Positions 47,959-59,550 of a DNA stretch of 64,000 bases are shown here, piece by piece. The notes under the pieces are model-generated. The model had not been told where the DNA came from and did no database searches. It saw nothing but the letters and a program-made list of their open reading frames with translations. Position numbers and translations under genes: made by a program. The first letter of the stretch is position 1. Each line of letters begins with the position of its first letter. The DNA is from Osmia lignaria lignaria (taxonomy: Eukaryota > Arthropoda > Insecta > Hymenoptera > Megachilidae), in NCBI RefSeq assembly GCF_051020975.1, contig NW_027478161.1, positions 1,736,001-1,800,000 of the forward strand. The letters are read 5' to 3'.

Positions 47959-50212
47959 TTGCAGATATATCTCAAGGGAAGGGGCCTGACGGACATATTT
48001 CGAGATATTTCTTCTTCTTGTTGTTCTTCTTCTGCACAGCTAAGCTGGAAGTGGCATTTACAGCTCGCAATAGTGCAGAGTTATCTCAAAGAAAGGGGCC
48101 ACGGTGTTTCTGTATCTCTATTATTTTGGTGCGGCTTCGGAACTTTTAAATATCTTGATATATCTCGAGAACTACGCATCTGATCAAAAAATATCATAGA
48201 ACATAGAAAGTAGGAAACGTAATTCTCTACAAAAAAGGTCTCTTAACATTTTGCCATAGCTCGCTTCGTTTCCGAGATATTTGCAGATTTATCTCAAGGG
48301 AAGGGGCCTGACGGACATATTTCGAGATATTTCTTCTTCTTGTTGTTCTTCTTCTGCACAGCTAAGCTGGAAGTGGCATTTGCAGCTCGCAATAGTGCAG
48401 AGTTATCTCAAAGAAAGGGGCCACGGTGTTTCTGTATCTCTATTATGTTGGTGCGGCTTCGGAACTTTTAAATATCTTGATATATCTCGAGAACTACGCA
48501 TCTGATCAAAAAATATCATAGAACATAAAAAGTAGGAAACTTAATTCCCTATAAAAAAGGTCTCTTAACATTTTGCCATAGCTCTCTTCGTTTCCGAGAT
48601 ATTTGCAGATTTATCTCAAGGGAAGGGGCCTGACGGACATATTTCGAGATATTTCTTCTTCTTGTTGTTCTTCCTCTGCACAGCTAAGCTGGAAGTGGCA
48701 TTTGCAGCTCGCAATAGTGCAGAGTTATCTCAAAGAAAGGGGCCACGGTGTTTCTGTATCTCTATTATGTTGGTGCGGCTTCGGAACTTTTAAATATCTT
48801 GATATATCTCGAGAACTACGCATCTGATCAAAAAATATCATAGAACATAAAAAGTAGGAAACTTAATTCTCTACAAAAAAGGTCTCTTAACATTTTGCCA
48901 TAGCTCGCTTCGTTTCCGAGATATTTGCATATTTATCTCAAGGGAAGGGGCCTGACGGACATATTTCGAGATATTTCTTGTTCTTGTTGTTCTTCTTCTG
49001 CACAGCTAAGCTGGAAGTGGCATTTGCGGCTCGCACTAGTGCAGAGTTATCTCAAAGAATGGGGCCACGGTGTTTCTGTATCTCTATTATGTTGGTGCGG
49101 CTTCGGAACTTTTTAATATCTCGATATATCTCGAAAACTACGCTTCTGATCAAAAAATATCATAGAACATAAATTGTAGGAAACATAATTCTCTACAAAA
49201 AAGGTCTCTTAACATTTTGCCATAGCTCGCTTGGTTTCCGAGATATTTGCAGATTCAGCTCAAAGGAACTGGCCTGACGGACATATTTCGAGATATTTCT
49301 TCTTCTTGTTGTTCTTCCTCTGCACAGCTAAGCTGGAAGTGGCATTTGCAGCTCGCAATAGTGCAGAGTTATCTCAAAGAAAGGGGCCACGGTGTTTCTG
49401 TATTTCTATTATGTTGGTGCGGCTTCGGAACTTTTAAATATCTTGATATATCTCGAGAACTACGCATCTGATCAAAAAATATCATAGAACATAAAAAGTA
49501 GGAAACCTAATTCTCTACAAAAAAGGTCGCTTAACATTTTGCCATAGCTCTCTTCGTTTCCGAGATATTTGCAGATTTATCTCAAGGGAAGGGGCCTGAC
49601 GGACATATTTCGAGATATTTCTTCTTCTTGTTGTTCTTCTTCTGCACAGCTAAGCTGAAAGTGGCATTTGCAGCTCGCAATAGTGCAGAGTTATCTCAAA
49701 GAAAGGGGCCACGGTGTTTCTGTATCTCTATTATGTTGGTGCGGCTTCGGAACTTTTAAATATCTTGATATATCTCGAGAACTACGCATCTGATCAAAAA
49801 ATATCATAGAACATAAAAAGTATGAAACTTAATTCTCTACAAAAAAGGTCGCTTATCATTTTGCCATAGCTCGCTTCGTTTCCGAGATATTTGCAGATAT
49901 ATCTCAAGGGAAGGGGCCTGACGGACATATTTCGAGATATTTCTTCTTCTTGTTGTTCTTCTTCTGCACAGCTAAGCTGGAAGTGGCATTTGCGGCTCGC
50001 ACTAGTGCAGAGTTATCTCAAAGAAAGGGGCCACGGTGTTTCTGTATCTCTATTATGTTGGTGCGGCTTCGGAACTTTTTAATATCTCGATATATCTCGA
50101 AAACTACGCTTCTGATCAAAAAATATCATAGAACATAAATTGTAGGAAACATAATTCTCTACAAAAAAGGTCTCTTAACATTTTGCCATAGCTCGCTTCG
50201 TTTCCGAGATAT
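47959..50212 (+). repeat. 8-mer higher-order repeat, copy 2, about 6.5 monomers
   Basis: The monomers at 47959, 48281, 48603, 48925, 49247, 49569 and the first half of 49891 repeat the 8-mer, including ttattttggtg, gaaacgtaattc, aattccctataaaa, gcttggtttccg and aaagtatgaaac. A private change is gcttatcatt. The monomer at 49891 keeps the 5' half of 47316 but takes the 3' half of 46350 or 48925 (cttttt aatatc with type B), so the copy ends inside it. Confidence 0.88.
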
Positions 50213-53200
50213 TTGCAGATATATCTCAAGGGAAGGGGCCTGACGGACATATTTCGAGATATTTCTTCTTCTTGTTGTTCTTCTTCTGCACAGCTAAGCT
50301 GGAAGTGGCATTTACAGTTCGCAATAGTGCAGAGTTATCTCAAAGAAAGGGGCCACGGTGTTTCTGTATCTCTGTTATGTTGGTGCGGCTTCGGAACTTT
50401 TAAATATCTTGATATATCTCGAGAACTACGCATCTGATCAAAAAATATCATAGAACATAAAAAGTAAGAAACTTAATTCTCTACGAAAGAGGTCTCTTAA
50501 CATTTTCCCATAGCTCGCTCCGTTTCCGAGATATTTGCAGATATATCTCAAGGGAAGGGGCCTGACGGACATATTTCGAGATATTTCTTCTTCTTGTTGT
50601 TCTTCTTCTGCACAGCTAAGCTGGAAGTGGCATTTGCAGCTCGCAATAGTGCAGAGTTATCGCAAAGAAAGGGGCCACGGTGTTTCTGTATCTCTATTAT
50701 GTTGGTGCAGCTTCGGAGCTTTTAAATATCTTGATATATCTCGAGAACTACGCATCTGAGCAAAAAATGTCATAGAACATAAAAAGTAGGAAACTTAATT
50801 CTCTACAAAAAAGGTCTCTTAACATTTTGCCATAACTCGCTTCGTTTCCGAGATATTTGCAGATTTATCTCAAGTGAAGGGGCCTGACGGACATATTTCG
50901 AGATATTTCTTCTTCTTGTTGTTCTTCTTCTGTACAGCTAAGCTGGAAGTGGCATTTGCTGCGCGCAATAGTGCAGAGTTATCTCAAAGAAAGGGGCCAC
51001 GGTGATTCTGTATCTCTATTATGTTGGTGCGGCTTCGGAACTTTTAAATATCTTGATATATCTCGAGAACTACGCATCTGATCAAGAAATATCATAAAAC
51101 ATAAAAAGTAGAAAACTTAATTCTCTACAAAAAAGGTCTCTTAACATTTTCCCATAGCTGGCATCGTTTCCGAGATATTTGCAGATTTAGCTCAAGGGAA
51201 GGGGCCTGACGGACATATTCCGAGATATTTCTTCTTCTTGTTGTTCTTCTTCTGCACAGCTAAGCTGGAAGTGGCATTTGCAGCTCGCAATAGTGCAGAG
51301 TTATCGCAAAGAAAGGGGCCACGGTGTTTCTGTATCTCTATTATGTTGGTGCGGCTTCGGAACTTTTAAATATCTTGATATATCTCGAGAACTACGCATC
51401 TGATGAAAAAATATCATAGAACATAAAAAGTAGGAAACCTAATTTTCTACAAAAAAGGTCTCTTAACATTTTGCCGTAGCTCGCTTCGTTTCCGAGATAT
51501 TTGCAGATTCAGCTCAAAGGAACTGGCCTGACGGACATATTTCGAGATATTTCTTCTTCTTGTTGTTCTTCCTCTGCACAGCTAAGCTGGAAGTGGCATT
51601 TGCAGGTCGCAATAGTGCAGAGTTATCTCAAAGAAAGGGGCCACGGTGTTTCTGTATCTCTATTATGTTGGTGCGGCTTCGGAACTTTTAAATATCTCGA
51701 TATATCTCGAAAACTACGCTTCTGATCAAAAAATATCAGAGAACGTAAATTGTAGGAAACATAATTCTCTACAAAAAAGGTCTCTTAACATTTTGCCATA
51801 GCTCGCTTCGTTTCCGAGATATTTGCAGATTTATCTCAAGGGAAGGGGCCTGACGGACATATTTCGAGATATTTCTTCTTCTTGTTGTTCTTCTTCTGCA
51901 CAGCTAAGCTGGAAGTGGCATTTGCAGCTCGCAATAGTGCAGAGTTATCTCAAAGAAAGGGGCCACGGTGTTTCTGTATCTCTATTATGTTGGTGCGGCT
52001 TCGAAACTTTTAAATATCTTGATATATCTCGAGAACTACGCCTCTGATCGAAAAATATCATAGAACATAAAAAGTAGGAAACTTAATTCTCTACAAAAAA
52101 GGTCTCTTAACAGTTTGCCATAGCTCGCTTCGTTTCCGAGATATTTGCAGATTTATCTCAAGGGAAGGGGCCTGACGGACATATTTCGAGATATTTCTTC
52201 TTCTTGTTGTTCTTCTTCTGCACAGCTAAGCTGGAAGTGGCATTTGCAGCTAGCAATAGTGCAGAGTTATCGCAAAGAAAGGGGCCACGGTGTTTCTGTA
52301 TCTCTATTATGTTGGTGCAGCTTCGGAGCTTTTAAATATCTTGATATATCTCGAGAACTACGCATCTGATCAAAAAATATCGTAGAACATAAAAAGTAGG
52401 AAACTTAATTCTCTACAAATAAGGTCTCTAAAAATTTTGCCATAGCTCGCATGGTTTCCGAGATATTTGCAGATTTATCTCAAGGGAAGGGGCCTGACGG
52501 ACATATTTCGAGATATTCCTTCTTCTTGTTGTTCTTTTTCTGCACAGCTAAGCTGGAAGTGGCATTTGCAGCTCGCAATAGTGCAGAGTTACCTCAAACA
52601 AAGGGGTCACGGTGTTTCTGTATCTCTATTATGTTGGTGCGGCTTCGGAACTTTTAAATATCTTGATATATCTCGAGAACTACGCATCTGATCAAAAAAT
52701 ATCATAGAACATAAAAAGTAGGAAACTTAATTCTCTACAAAAATGGTCTCTTAACATTTTGCCATAGCTCGCTTCGTTTCCGAGATATTTGCAGATTTAT
52801 CTCAAGGGAAGGGGCCTGACGGACATATTTCGAGATATTTCTTCTTCTTGTTGTTCTTCTTCTGCACAGCTAAGCTGGAAGTGACATTTGCAGCTCGCAG
52901 TAGTGCAGAGTTATCTCAAAGAAAGGGGCCACGGTGTTTCTGTATCTCTATTATGTTGGTGCGGCTTCGGAACTTTTAAATATCTTGATATATCTCGAGA
53001 ACTACGCATCTGATCAGAAAATATCATAGAACATAAAAAGTAGGAAACTTAATTCTCTACAAAAAAGGTCTCTTAACATTTTGCCATAGCTCGCTTCGTT
53101 TCCGAGATATTTGCAGATTTATCTCAAGGGAAGGGGCCTGACGGACATATTTCGAGATATTTCTTCTTCTTGTTGTTCTTCTTCTGCACAGCTAAGCTGG

Positions 53201-55686
53201 AAGTGGCATTTGCAGCTCGCAATAGTGCAGAGTTATCTCAAAGAAAGGGGCCACGGTGTTTCTGTATCTCTATTATGTTGGTGCGGCTTCGGAACTTTTA
53301 AATATCTTGATATATCTCGAGAACTACGCATCTGATCAAAAAATATCGTAGAAGATAAAAAGTAGGAAACTTAATTCTCTACAAATAAGGTCTCTAAAAA
53401 TTTTGCCATAGCTCGCATGGTTTCCGAGATATTTGCAGATTTATCTCAAGGGAAGGGGCCTGACGGACATATTTCGAGATATTCCTTCTTCTTGTTGTTC
53501 TTCTTCTGCACAGCTATGCTGGAAGTGGCATTTGCAGCTCGCAATAGTGCAGAGTTACCTCAAAGAAAGGGGCCACGGTGTTTCTGTATCTCTATTATGT
53601 TGGTGCCGCTTCGGAACTTTTAAATATCAGGATATATCTCGAGAACTACGCATCTGATCAAAAAATATCATAGAACATAAAAAGTAGGAAACTTAATTCT
53701 CTACAAAAATGGTCTCTTAACATTTTGCCATAGCTCGCTTCGTTTCCGAGATATTTGCAGATTTATCTCAAGGGAAGGGGCCTGACGGACATATTTCCAG
53801 ATATTTCTTCTTCTTGTTGTTCTTCTTCTGCACAGCTAAGCTGGAAGTGGCATTTGCAGCTCGCAATAGTGCAGAGTTATCTCAAAGAAAGGGGCCACGG
53901 TGTTTCTGTATCTCTATTATGTTGGTGCGGCTTCGGAACTTTTAAATATCTTGATATATCTCGAGAACTACGCATCTGATCGAAAAATATCATAGAACAT
54001 AAAAAGTAGGAAACTTAATTCTCTACAAAAGAGGTCTCTTAACATTTTGCCATAGCTCGCTTCGTTTCCGAGATATTTGCAGATTTATCTCAAGGGAAGG
54101 GGCCTGACGGACATATTTCGAGATATTTCTTCTTTTTGTTGTTCTTCTTCTGCACAGCTAAGCTGGAAGTGGCATTTGCAGCTCGCAATAGTGCAGAGTT
54201 ATTTCAAAGAAAGGGGCCACGGTGTTTCTGTATCTCTATTACGTTGGTGCGGCTTCGGAACTTTTAAATATCTTGATATATCTCGAGAACTACGCATCCG
54301 ATCAAAAAATATCATAGAACAAAGAAAGTAGGAAACTTAATTCTCTACAAAAAAGGTCTCTTAACATCTTGCCATAGCTCGCTTCGTTTCCGAGATATTT
54401 GCAGATTTATCTCGAGGGAAGGGGCCTGACGGACATATTTCGAGATATTTCTTCTTCTTGTTGTTCTTCTTCTGCACAGCTAAGCTGGAAGTGGCATTTG
54501 CAGCGCGCAATAGTGTAGAGTTATCTCAAAGAAAGGGGCCACGGTGTTTCTGTATCTCTATTATGTTGGTGCGGCTTCGGAACTTTTAAATATCTTGATA
54601 TATCTCGAGAACTACGCATCTGATCAAAAAATATCATAGAACATAAAAAGTAGGAATCCTAATTTTCTACAAAAAAGTTCTCTTAACATTTTGCCGTAGC
54701 TCGCTTTGTTTCCGAGATATTTGCAGATTTATCTCAAGGGAAGGGGCCTGACGGACATATTTCGAGATATTTCTTCTTTTTGTTGTTCTTCTTCTGCACA
54801 GCTAAACTGGAAGTGGCATTTCCAGCTCGCAATAGTGCAGAGTTATCTCAAAGAAAGGGGCCACGGTGTTTCTGTATCTCTATTATGTTGGTGCGGCTTC
54901 GGAACTTTTAAATATCTTGATATATCTCGAGAACTACGCATCCGATCAAAAAATATCATAGAACATAAAAAGTAGGAAACTTAATTCTCTACAAAAAAGG
55001 TGTCTTAACATTTTGCCATAGCTCGCTTCGTTTCCGAGATATTTGCAGATTTATCTCGAGGGAAGGGGCCTGACGGACATATTTCGAGATATTTCTTCTT
55101 CTTGTTGTTCTTCTTCTGCACAGCTAAGCTGGAAGCGGCATTTGCGGCTCGCACTAGTGCAGAGTTATCTCAAAGAAAGGAGCCACGGTGTTTCTGTATC
55201 TCTATTATGTTGGTGCGGCTTCGGAACTTTTAAATATCTCGATATATCTCGAGAACTACGCATCTGATCAAAAAATATCATAGAACATAAAAAGTAGGAA
55301 ACATAATTCTCTACAAAAAAGGTCTCTTAACATTTTGCCGTAGCTCGCTGCGTTTCCGAGATATTTGTAGATTTATCTCAAGGGAAGGGGCCTGACGGAC
55401 ATATTTCGAGATATTTCTTCTTCTTGTTGTTCTTCTTCTGCACAGCTAAGCTGGAAGTGGCATTTGCAGCTCGCACTAGTGCAGAGTTGTCTCAAAGAAA
55501 GGGGCCACGGTGTTTCTGTATCTCTATTATGTTGGTGCGGCTTCGGAACTTTTGAATATCTCGATATATCTCGAAAACTACGCTTCTGATCAAAAAATAT
55601 CATAGAACATAAATTGTAGGAAGCATAATTCTCGACAAAAAAGGTCTCTTAACATTTTGCCATAGCTCGCTTCGTTTCCGAGATAT
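50213..55686 (+). repeat. More diverged monomers, weak 3-mer and 5-mer periods
   Basis: About 17 monomers with many single-copy changes, such as cataactcgc, caagtgaagg, tgtacagc, tttgctgcgcgc, ggtgattctg, gatcaagaaat and agctggcatcg between 50.8 and 51.2 kb. A shared pair (gcagcttcggagc with atcgcaaag) links 50535 and 52145, five monomers apart. 52467 and 53433 (966 bp apart) share acaaataagg, ctctaaaaattttgcc, gcatggtttccg and atattccttc. Less homogenised sequence like this is usually older. There are no genes. Confidence 0.85.
52467..53754 (+). repeat. 966-bp spaced pair of monomers with shared rare variants
   Basis: The monomers at 52467 and 53433 share a run of unusual changes that begins about 80 bp upstream of each: atcgtagaa, acaaataagg, ctctaaaaattttgcc and gcatggtttccg. 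They then share atattccttcttc and agttacctcaaa, and both are followed by acaaaaatgg. Private changes distinguish them (tttttctgc and caaaggggtcacgg in the first; ctatgctgg and gtgccgcttc with tatcagg in the second), so the duplication is old relative to the 14-mer. Confidence 0.82.
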
Positions 55687-56008
55687 TTGCAGATATATCT
55701 CAAGGGAAGGGGCCTGACGGACATATTTCGAGATATTTCTTCTTCTTGTTGTTCTTCTTCTGCACAGCTAAGCTGGAAGTGGCATTTACAGCTCGCAATA
55801 GTGCAGAGTTATCTCAAAGAAAGGGGCCACGGTGTTTCTGTATCTCTATTATGTTGGTGCGGCTTCGGAACTTTTAAATATCTTGATATATCTCGAGAAC
55901 TACGCATCTGATCAAAAAATATCATAGAACATGAAAAGTAGGAAACTTAATTCTCTACAAAAAAGGTCTCTTAACATTTTGCCATAGCTCTCTTCGTTTC
56001 CGAGATAC
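55687..56008 (+). repeat. Monomer with recurrent acatgaaaag marker
   Basis: This copy (gcagatatatctc, tttacagctcg, type A, acatgaaaagtagg) is followed by a gctctcttcg leader. The same two-monomer module recurs at 60195 and 62127 and, with small changes, at 1930, 6439 and 7727. It is a second example of a module conserved at both ends of the window but absent from the 14-mer region. Confidence 0.75.
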
Positions 56009-57296
56009 TTGCAGATTTATCTCAAGGGAAGGGGCCTGACGGACATATTTCGAGATATTTCTTCTTCTTGTTGTTCTTCTTCTGCACAGCTAAGCTGGAA
56101 GTGGCATTTGCAGCTCGCAATAGTGCAGAGTTATCTCAAAGAAAGGGGCCACGGTGTTTCTGTATCTCTATTATGTTGGTGCGGCTTCGGAACTTTTAAA
56201 TATCTTGATATATCTCGAGAACTACGCATCTGATCAAAAAATATCATAGAACATAAAAAGTAGGAATCCTAATTTTCTACAAAAAAGGTCTCTTAACATT
56301 TTGCCGTAGCTCGCTTTGTTTCCGAGATATTTGCAGATTTATCTCAAGGGAAGGGGCCTGACGGACATATTTCGAGATATTTCTTCTTTTTGTTGTTCTT
56401 CTTCTGCACAGCTAAGCTGGAAGTGGCATTTGCAGCTCGCAATAGTGCAGAGTTATCTCAAAGAAAGGGGCCACGGTGTTTCTGTATCTCTATTATGTTG
56501 GTGCGGCTTCGGAACTTTTAAATATCTTGATATATCTCGAGAACTACGCATCCGATCAAAAAATATCATAGAACATAAAAAGTAGGAAACTTAATTCTCT
56601 ACAAAAAAGGTCTCTTAACATTTTGCCATAGCTCGCTTCGTTTCCGAGATATTTGCAGATTTATCTCGAGGGAAGGGGCCTGACGGACATATTTCGAGAT
56701 ATTTCTTCTTCTTGTTGTTCTTCTTCTGCACAGCTAAGCTGGAAGCGGCATTTGCGGCTCGCACTAGTGCAGAGTTATCTCAAAGAAAGGGGCCACGGTG
56801 TTTCTGTATCTCTATTATGTTGGTGCGGCTTCGGATCTTTTAAATATCTCGATATATCTCGAAAACTACGCTTCTGATCAAAAAATATCATAGAACATAA
56901 ATTGTAGGAAACATAATTCTCTACAAAAAAGGTCTCTTAACATTTTGCCGTAGCTCGCTTCGTTTCCGAGATATTTGCAGATTTATCTCAAGGGAAGGGG
57001 CCTGACGGACATATTTCCAGATATTTCTTCTTCTTGTTGTTCTTCTTCTGCACAGCTAAGCTGGAAGTGGCATTTGCAGCTCGCAATAGTGCAGAGTTAT
57101 CTCAAAGAAAGGGGCCACGGTGTTTCTGTATCTCTATTATGTTGGTGCGGCTTCGGAACTTTTAAATATCTTGATATATCTCGAGAACTACGCATCTGAT
57201 CAAAAAATATCATAGAACATGAAAAGTAGGAAACTTAATTCTCTACAAAAAAGGTCTCTTAACATTTTGCCATAGCTCTCTTCGTTTCCGAGATAC
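56009..57296 (+). repeat. 4-mer higher-order repeat (1288 bp), right-hand family, copy 1
   Basis: The monomers at 56009, 56331, 56653 and 56975. Markers in order: gagatacttgcag with a gaatcctaattttc end; gccgtagctcgctttg leader with ttctttttgttg and catccgatc; tatctcgaggg with ggaagcggc and cttcggatctttt; and tttccagatattt with acatgaaaag at its end. An earlier related trio is at 54721 and 55043. Confidence 0.9.
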
Positions 57297-58584
57297 TTGC
57301 AGATTTATCTCAAGGGAAGGGGCCTGACGGACATATTTCGAGATATTTCTTCTTCTTGTTGTTCTTCTTCTGCACAGCTAAGCTGGAAGTGGCATTTGCA
57401 GCTCGCAATAGTGCAGAGTTATCTCAAAGAAAGGGGCCACGGTGTTTCTGTATCTCTATTATGTTGGTGCGGCTTCGGAACTTTTAAATATCTTGATATA
57501 TCTCGAGAACTACGCATCTGATCAAAAAATATCATAGAACATAAAAAGTAGGAATCCTAATTTTCTACAAAAAAGGTCTCTTAACATTTTGCCGTAGCTC
57601 GCTTTGTTTCCGAGATATTTGCAGATTTATCTCAAGGGAAGGGGCCTGACGGACATATTTCGAGATATTTCTTCTTTTTGTTGTTCTTCTTCTGCACAGC
57701 TAAGCTGGAAGTGGCATTTGCAGCTCGCAATAGTGCAGAGTTATCTCAAAGAAAGGGGCCACGGTGTTTCTGTATCTCTATTATGTTGGTGCGGCTTCGG
57801 AACTTTTAAATATCTTGATATATCTCGAGAACTACGCATCCGATCAAAAAATATCATAGAACATAAAAAGTAGGAAACTTAATTCTCTACAAAAAAGGTC
57901 TCTTAACATTTTGCCATAGCTCGCTTCGTTTCCGAGATATTTGCAGATTTATCTCGAGGGAAGGGGCCTGACGGACATATTTCGAGATATTTCTTCTTCT
58001 TGTTGTTCTTCTTCTGCACAGCTAAGCTGGAAGCGGCATTTGCGGCTCGCACTAGTGCAGAGTTATCTCAAAGAAAGGGGCCACGGTGTTTCTGTATCTC
58101 TATTATGTTGGTGCGGCTTCGGATCTTTTAAATATCTCGATATATCTCGAAAACTACGCTTCTGATCAAAAAATATCATAGAACATAAATTGTAGGAAAC
58201 ATAATTCTCTACAAAAAAGGTCTCTTAACATTTTGCCGTAGCTCGCTTCGTTTCCGAGATATTTGCAGATTTATCTCAAGGGAAGGGGCCTGACGGACAT
58301 ATTTCCAGATATTTCTTCTTCTTGTTGTTCTTCTTCTGCACAGCTAAGCTGGAAGTGGCATTTGCAGCTCGCAATAGTGCAGAGTTATCTCAAAGAAAGG
58401 GGCCACGGTGTTTCTGTATCTCTATTATGTTGGTGCGGCTTCGGAACTTTTAAATATCTTGATATATCTCGAGAACTACGCATCTGATCAAAAAATATCA
58501 TAGAACATAAAAAGTAGGAATCCTAATTTTCTACAAAAAAGGTCTCTTAACATTTTGCCGTAGCTCGCTTTGTTTCCGAGATAT
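57297..58584 (+). repeat. 4-mer higher-order repeat (1288 bp), right-hand family, copy 2
   Basis: The monomers at 57297, 57619, 57941 and 58263 repeat the 4-mer with gagatacttgcag, ttctttttgttg, catccgatc, ggaagcggc, cttcggatctttt and tttccagatattt. The fourth ends with gaatcctaattttc, the end of monomer 1, instead of acatgaaaag, so it is a hybrid. Confidence 0.9.
58263..58584 (+). other. Chimeric monomer, one-monomer deletion junction
   Basis: It begins with tttccagatattt, the mark of monomer 4 at 56975, and ends with gaatcctaattttc and gccgtagctcgctttg, the marks that follow monomer 1 at 57297. The exchange lies between about 58307 and 58519. Together with 8693, 32197, 47638 and 49891 it is one of five hybrid units seen in the window. 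Confidence 0.78.
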
Positions 58585-59550
58585 TTGCAGATTTATCTCA
58601 AGGGAAGGGGCCTGACGGACATATTTCGAGATATTTCTTCTTTTTGTTGTTCTTCTTCTGCACAGCTAAGCTGGAAGTGGCATTTGCAGCTCGCAATAGT
58701 GCAGAGTTATCTCAAAGAAAGGGGCCACGGTGTTTCTGTATCTCTATTATGTTGGTGCGGCTTCGGAACTTTTAAATATCTTGATATATCTCGAGAACTA
58801 CGCATCCGATCAAAAAATATCATAGAACATAAAAAGTAGGAAACTTAATTCTCTACAAAAAAGGTCTCTTAACATTTTGCCATAGCTCGCTTCGTTTCCG
58901 AGATATTTGCAGATTTATCTCGAGGGAAGGGGCCTGACGGACATATTTCGAGATATTTCTTCTTCTTGTTGTTCTTCTTCTGCACAGCTAAGCTGGAAGC
59001 GGCATTTGCGGCTCGCACTAGTGCAGAGTTATCTCAAAGAAAGGGGCCACGGTGTTTCTGTATCTCTATTATGTTGGTGCGGCTTCGGATCTTTTAAATA
59101 TCTCGATATATCTCGAAAACTACGCTTCTGATCAAAAAATATCATAGAACATAAATTGTAGGAAACATAATTCTCTACAAAAAAGGTCTCTTAACATTTT
59201 GCCGTAGCTCGCTTCGTTTCCGAGATATTTGCAGATTTATCTCAAGGGAAGGGGCCTGACGGACATATTTCCAGATATTTCTTCTTCTTGTTGTTCTTCT
59301 TCTGCACAGCTAAGCTGGAAGTGGCATTTGCAGCTCGCAATAGTGCAGAGTTATCTCAAAGAAAGGGGCCACGGTGTTTCTGTATCTCTATTATGTTGGT
59401 GCGGCTTCGGAACTTTTAAATATCTTGATATATCTCGAGAACTACGCATCTGATCGAAAAATATCATAGAACGTAAATTGTAGGAAACATTATTCTCTAC
59501 AAAAAAGGTCTCTTAACATTTTGCCATAGCTCGCTTCGTTTCCGAGATAT
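58585..59550 (+). repeat. Third round of the right-hand repeat, reduced to 3 monomers (966 bp)
   Basis: The monomers at 58585, 58907 and 59229 match 57619, 57941 and 58263, but the gagatacttgcag monomer is missing. Loss of exactly one monomer fits the hybrid end of 58263. The block ends with a variant tail (gatcgaaaaa, aacgtaaattg, aacattattc), after which the order is no longer regular. Confidence 0.88.

Noticed and set aside
950..53623. A second plus-strand frame of 60-68 codons rich in Phe and Leu at its start, resembling a short hydrophobic leader.
   Set aside because: The hydrophobic run is the translation of the TTC/TTG pyrimidine tract in another frame. Its start and end vary with local variants, and it overlaps the other spurious frame completely.
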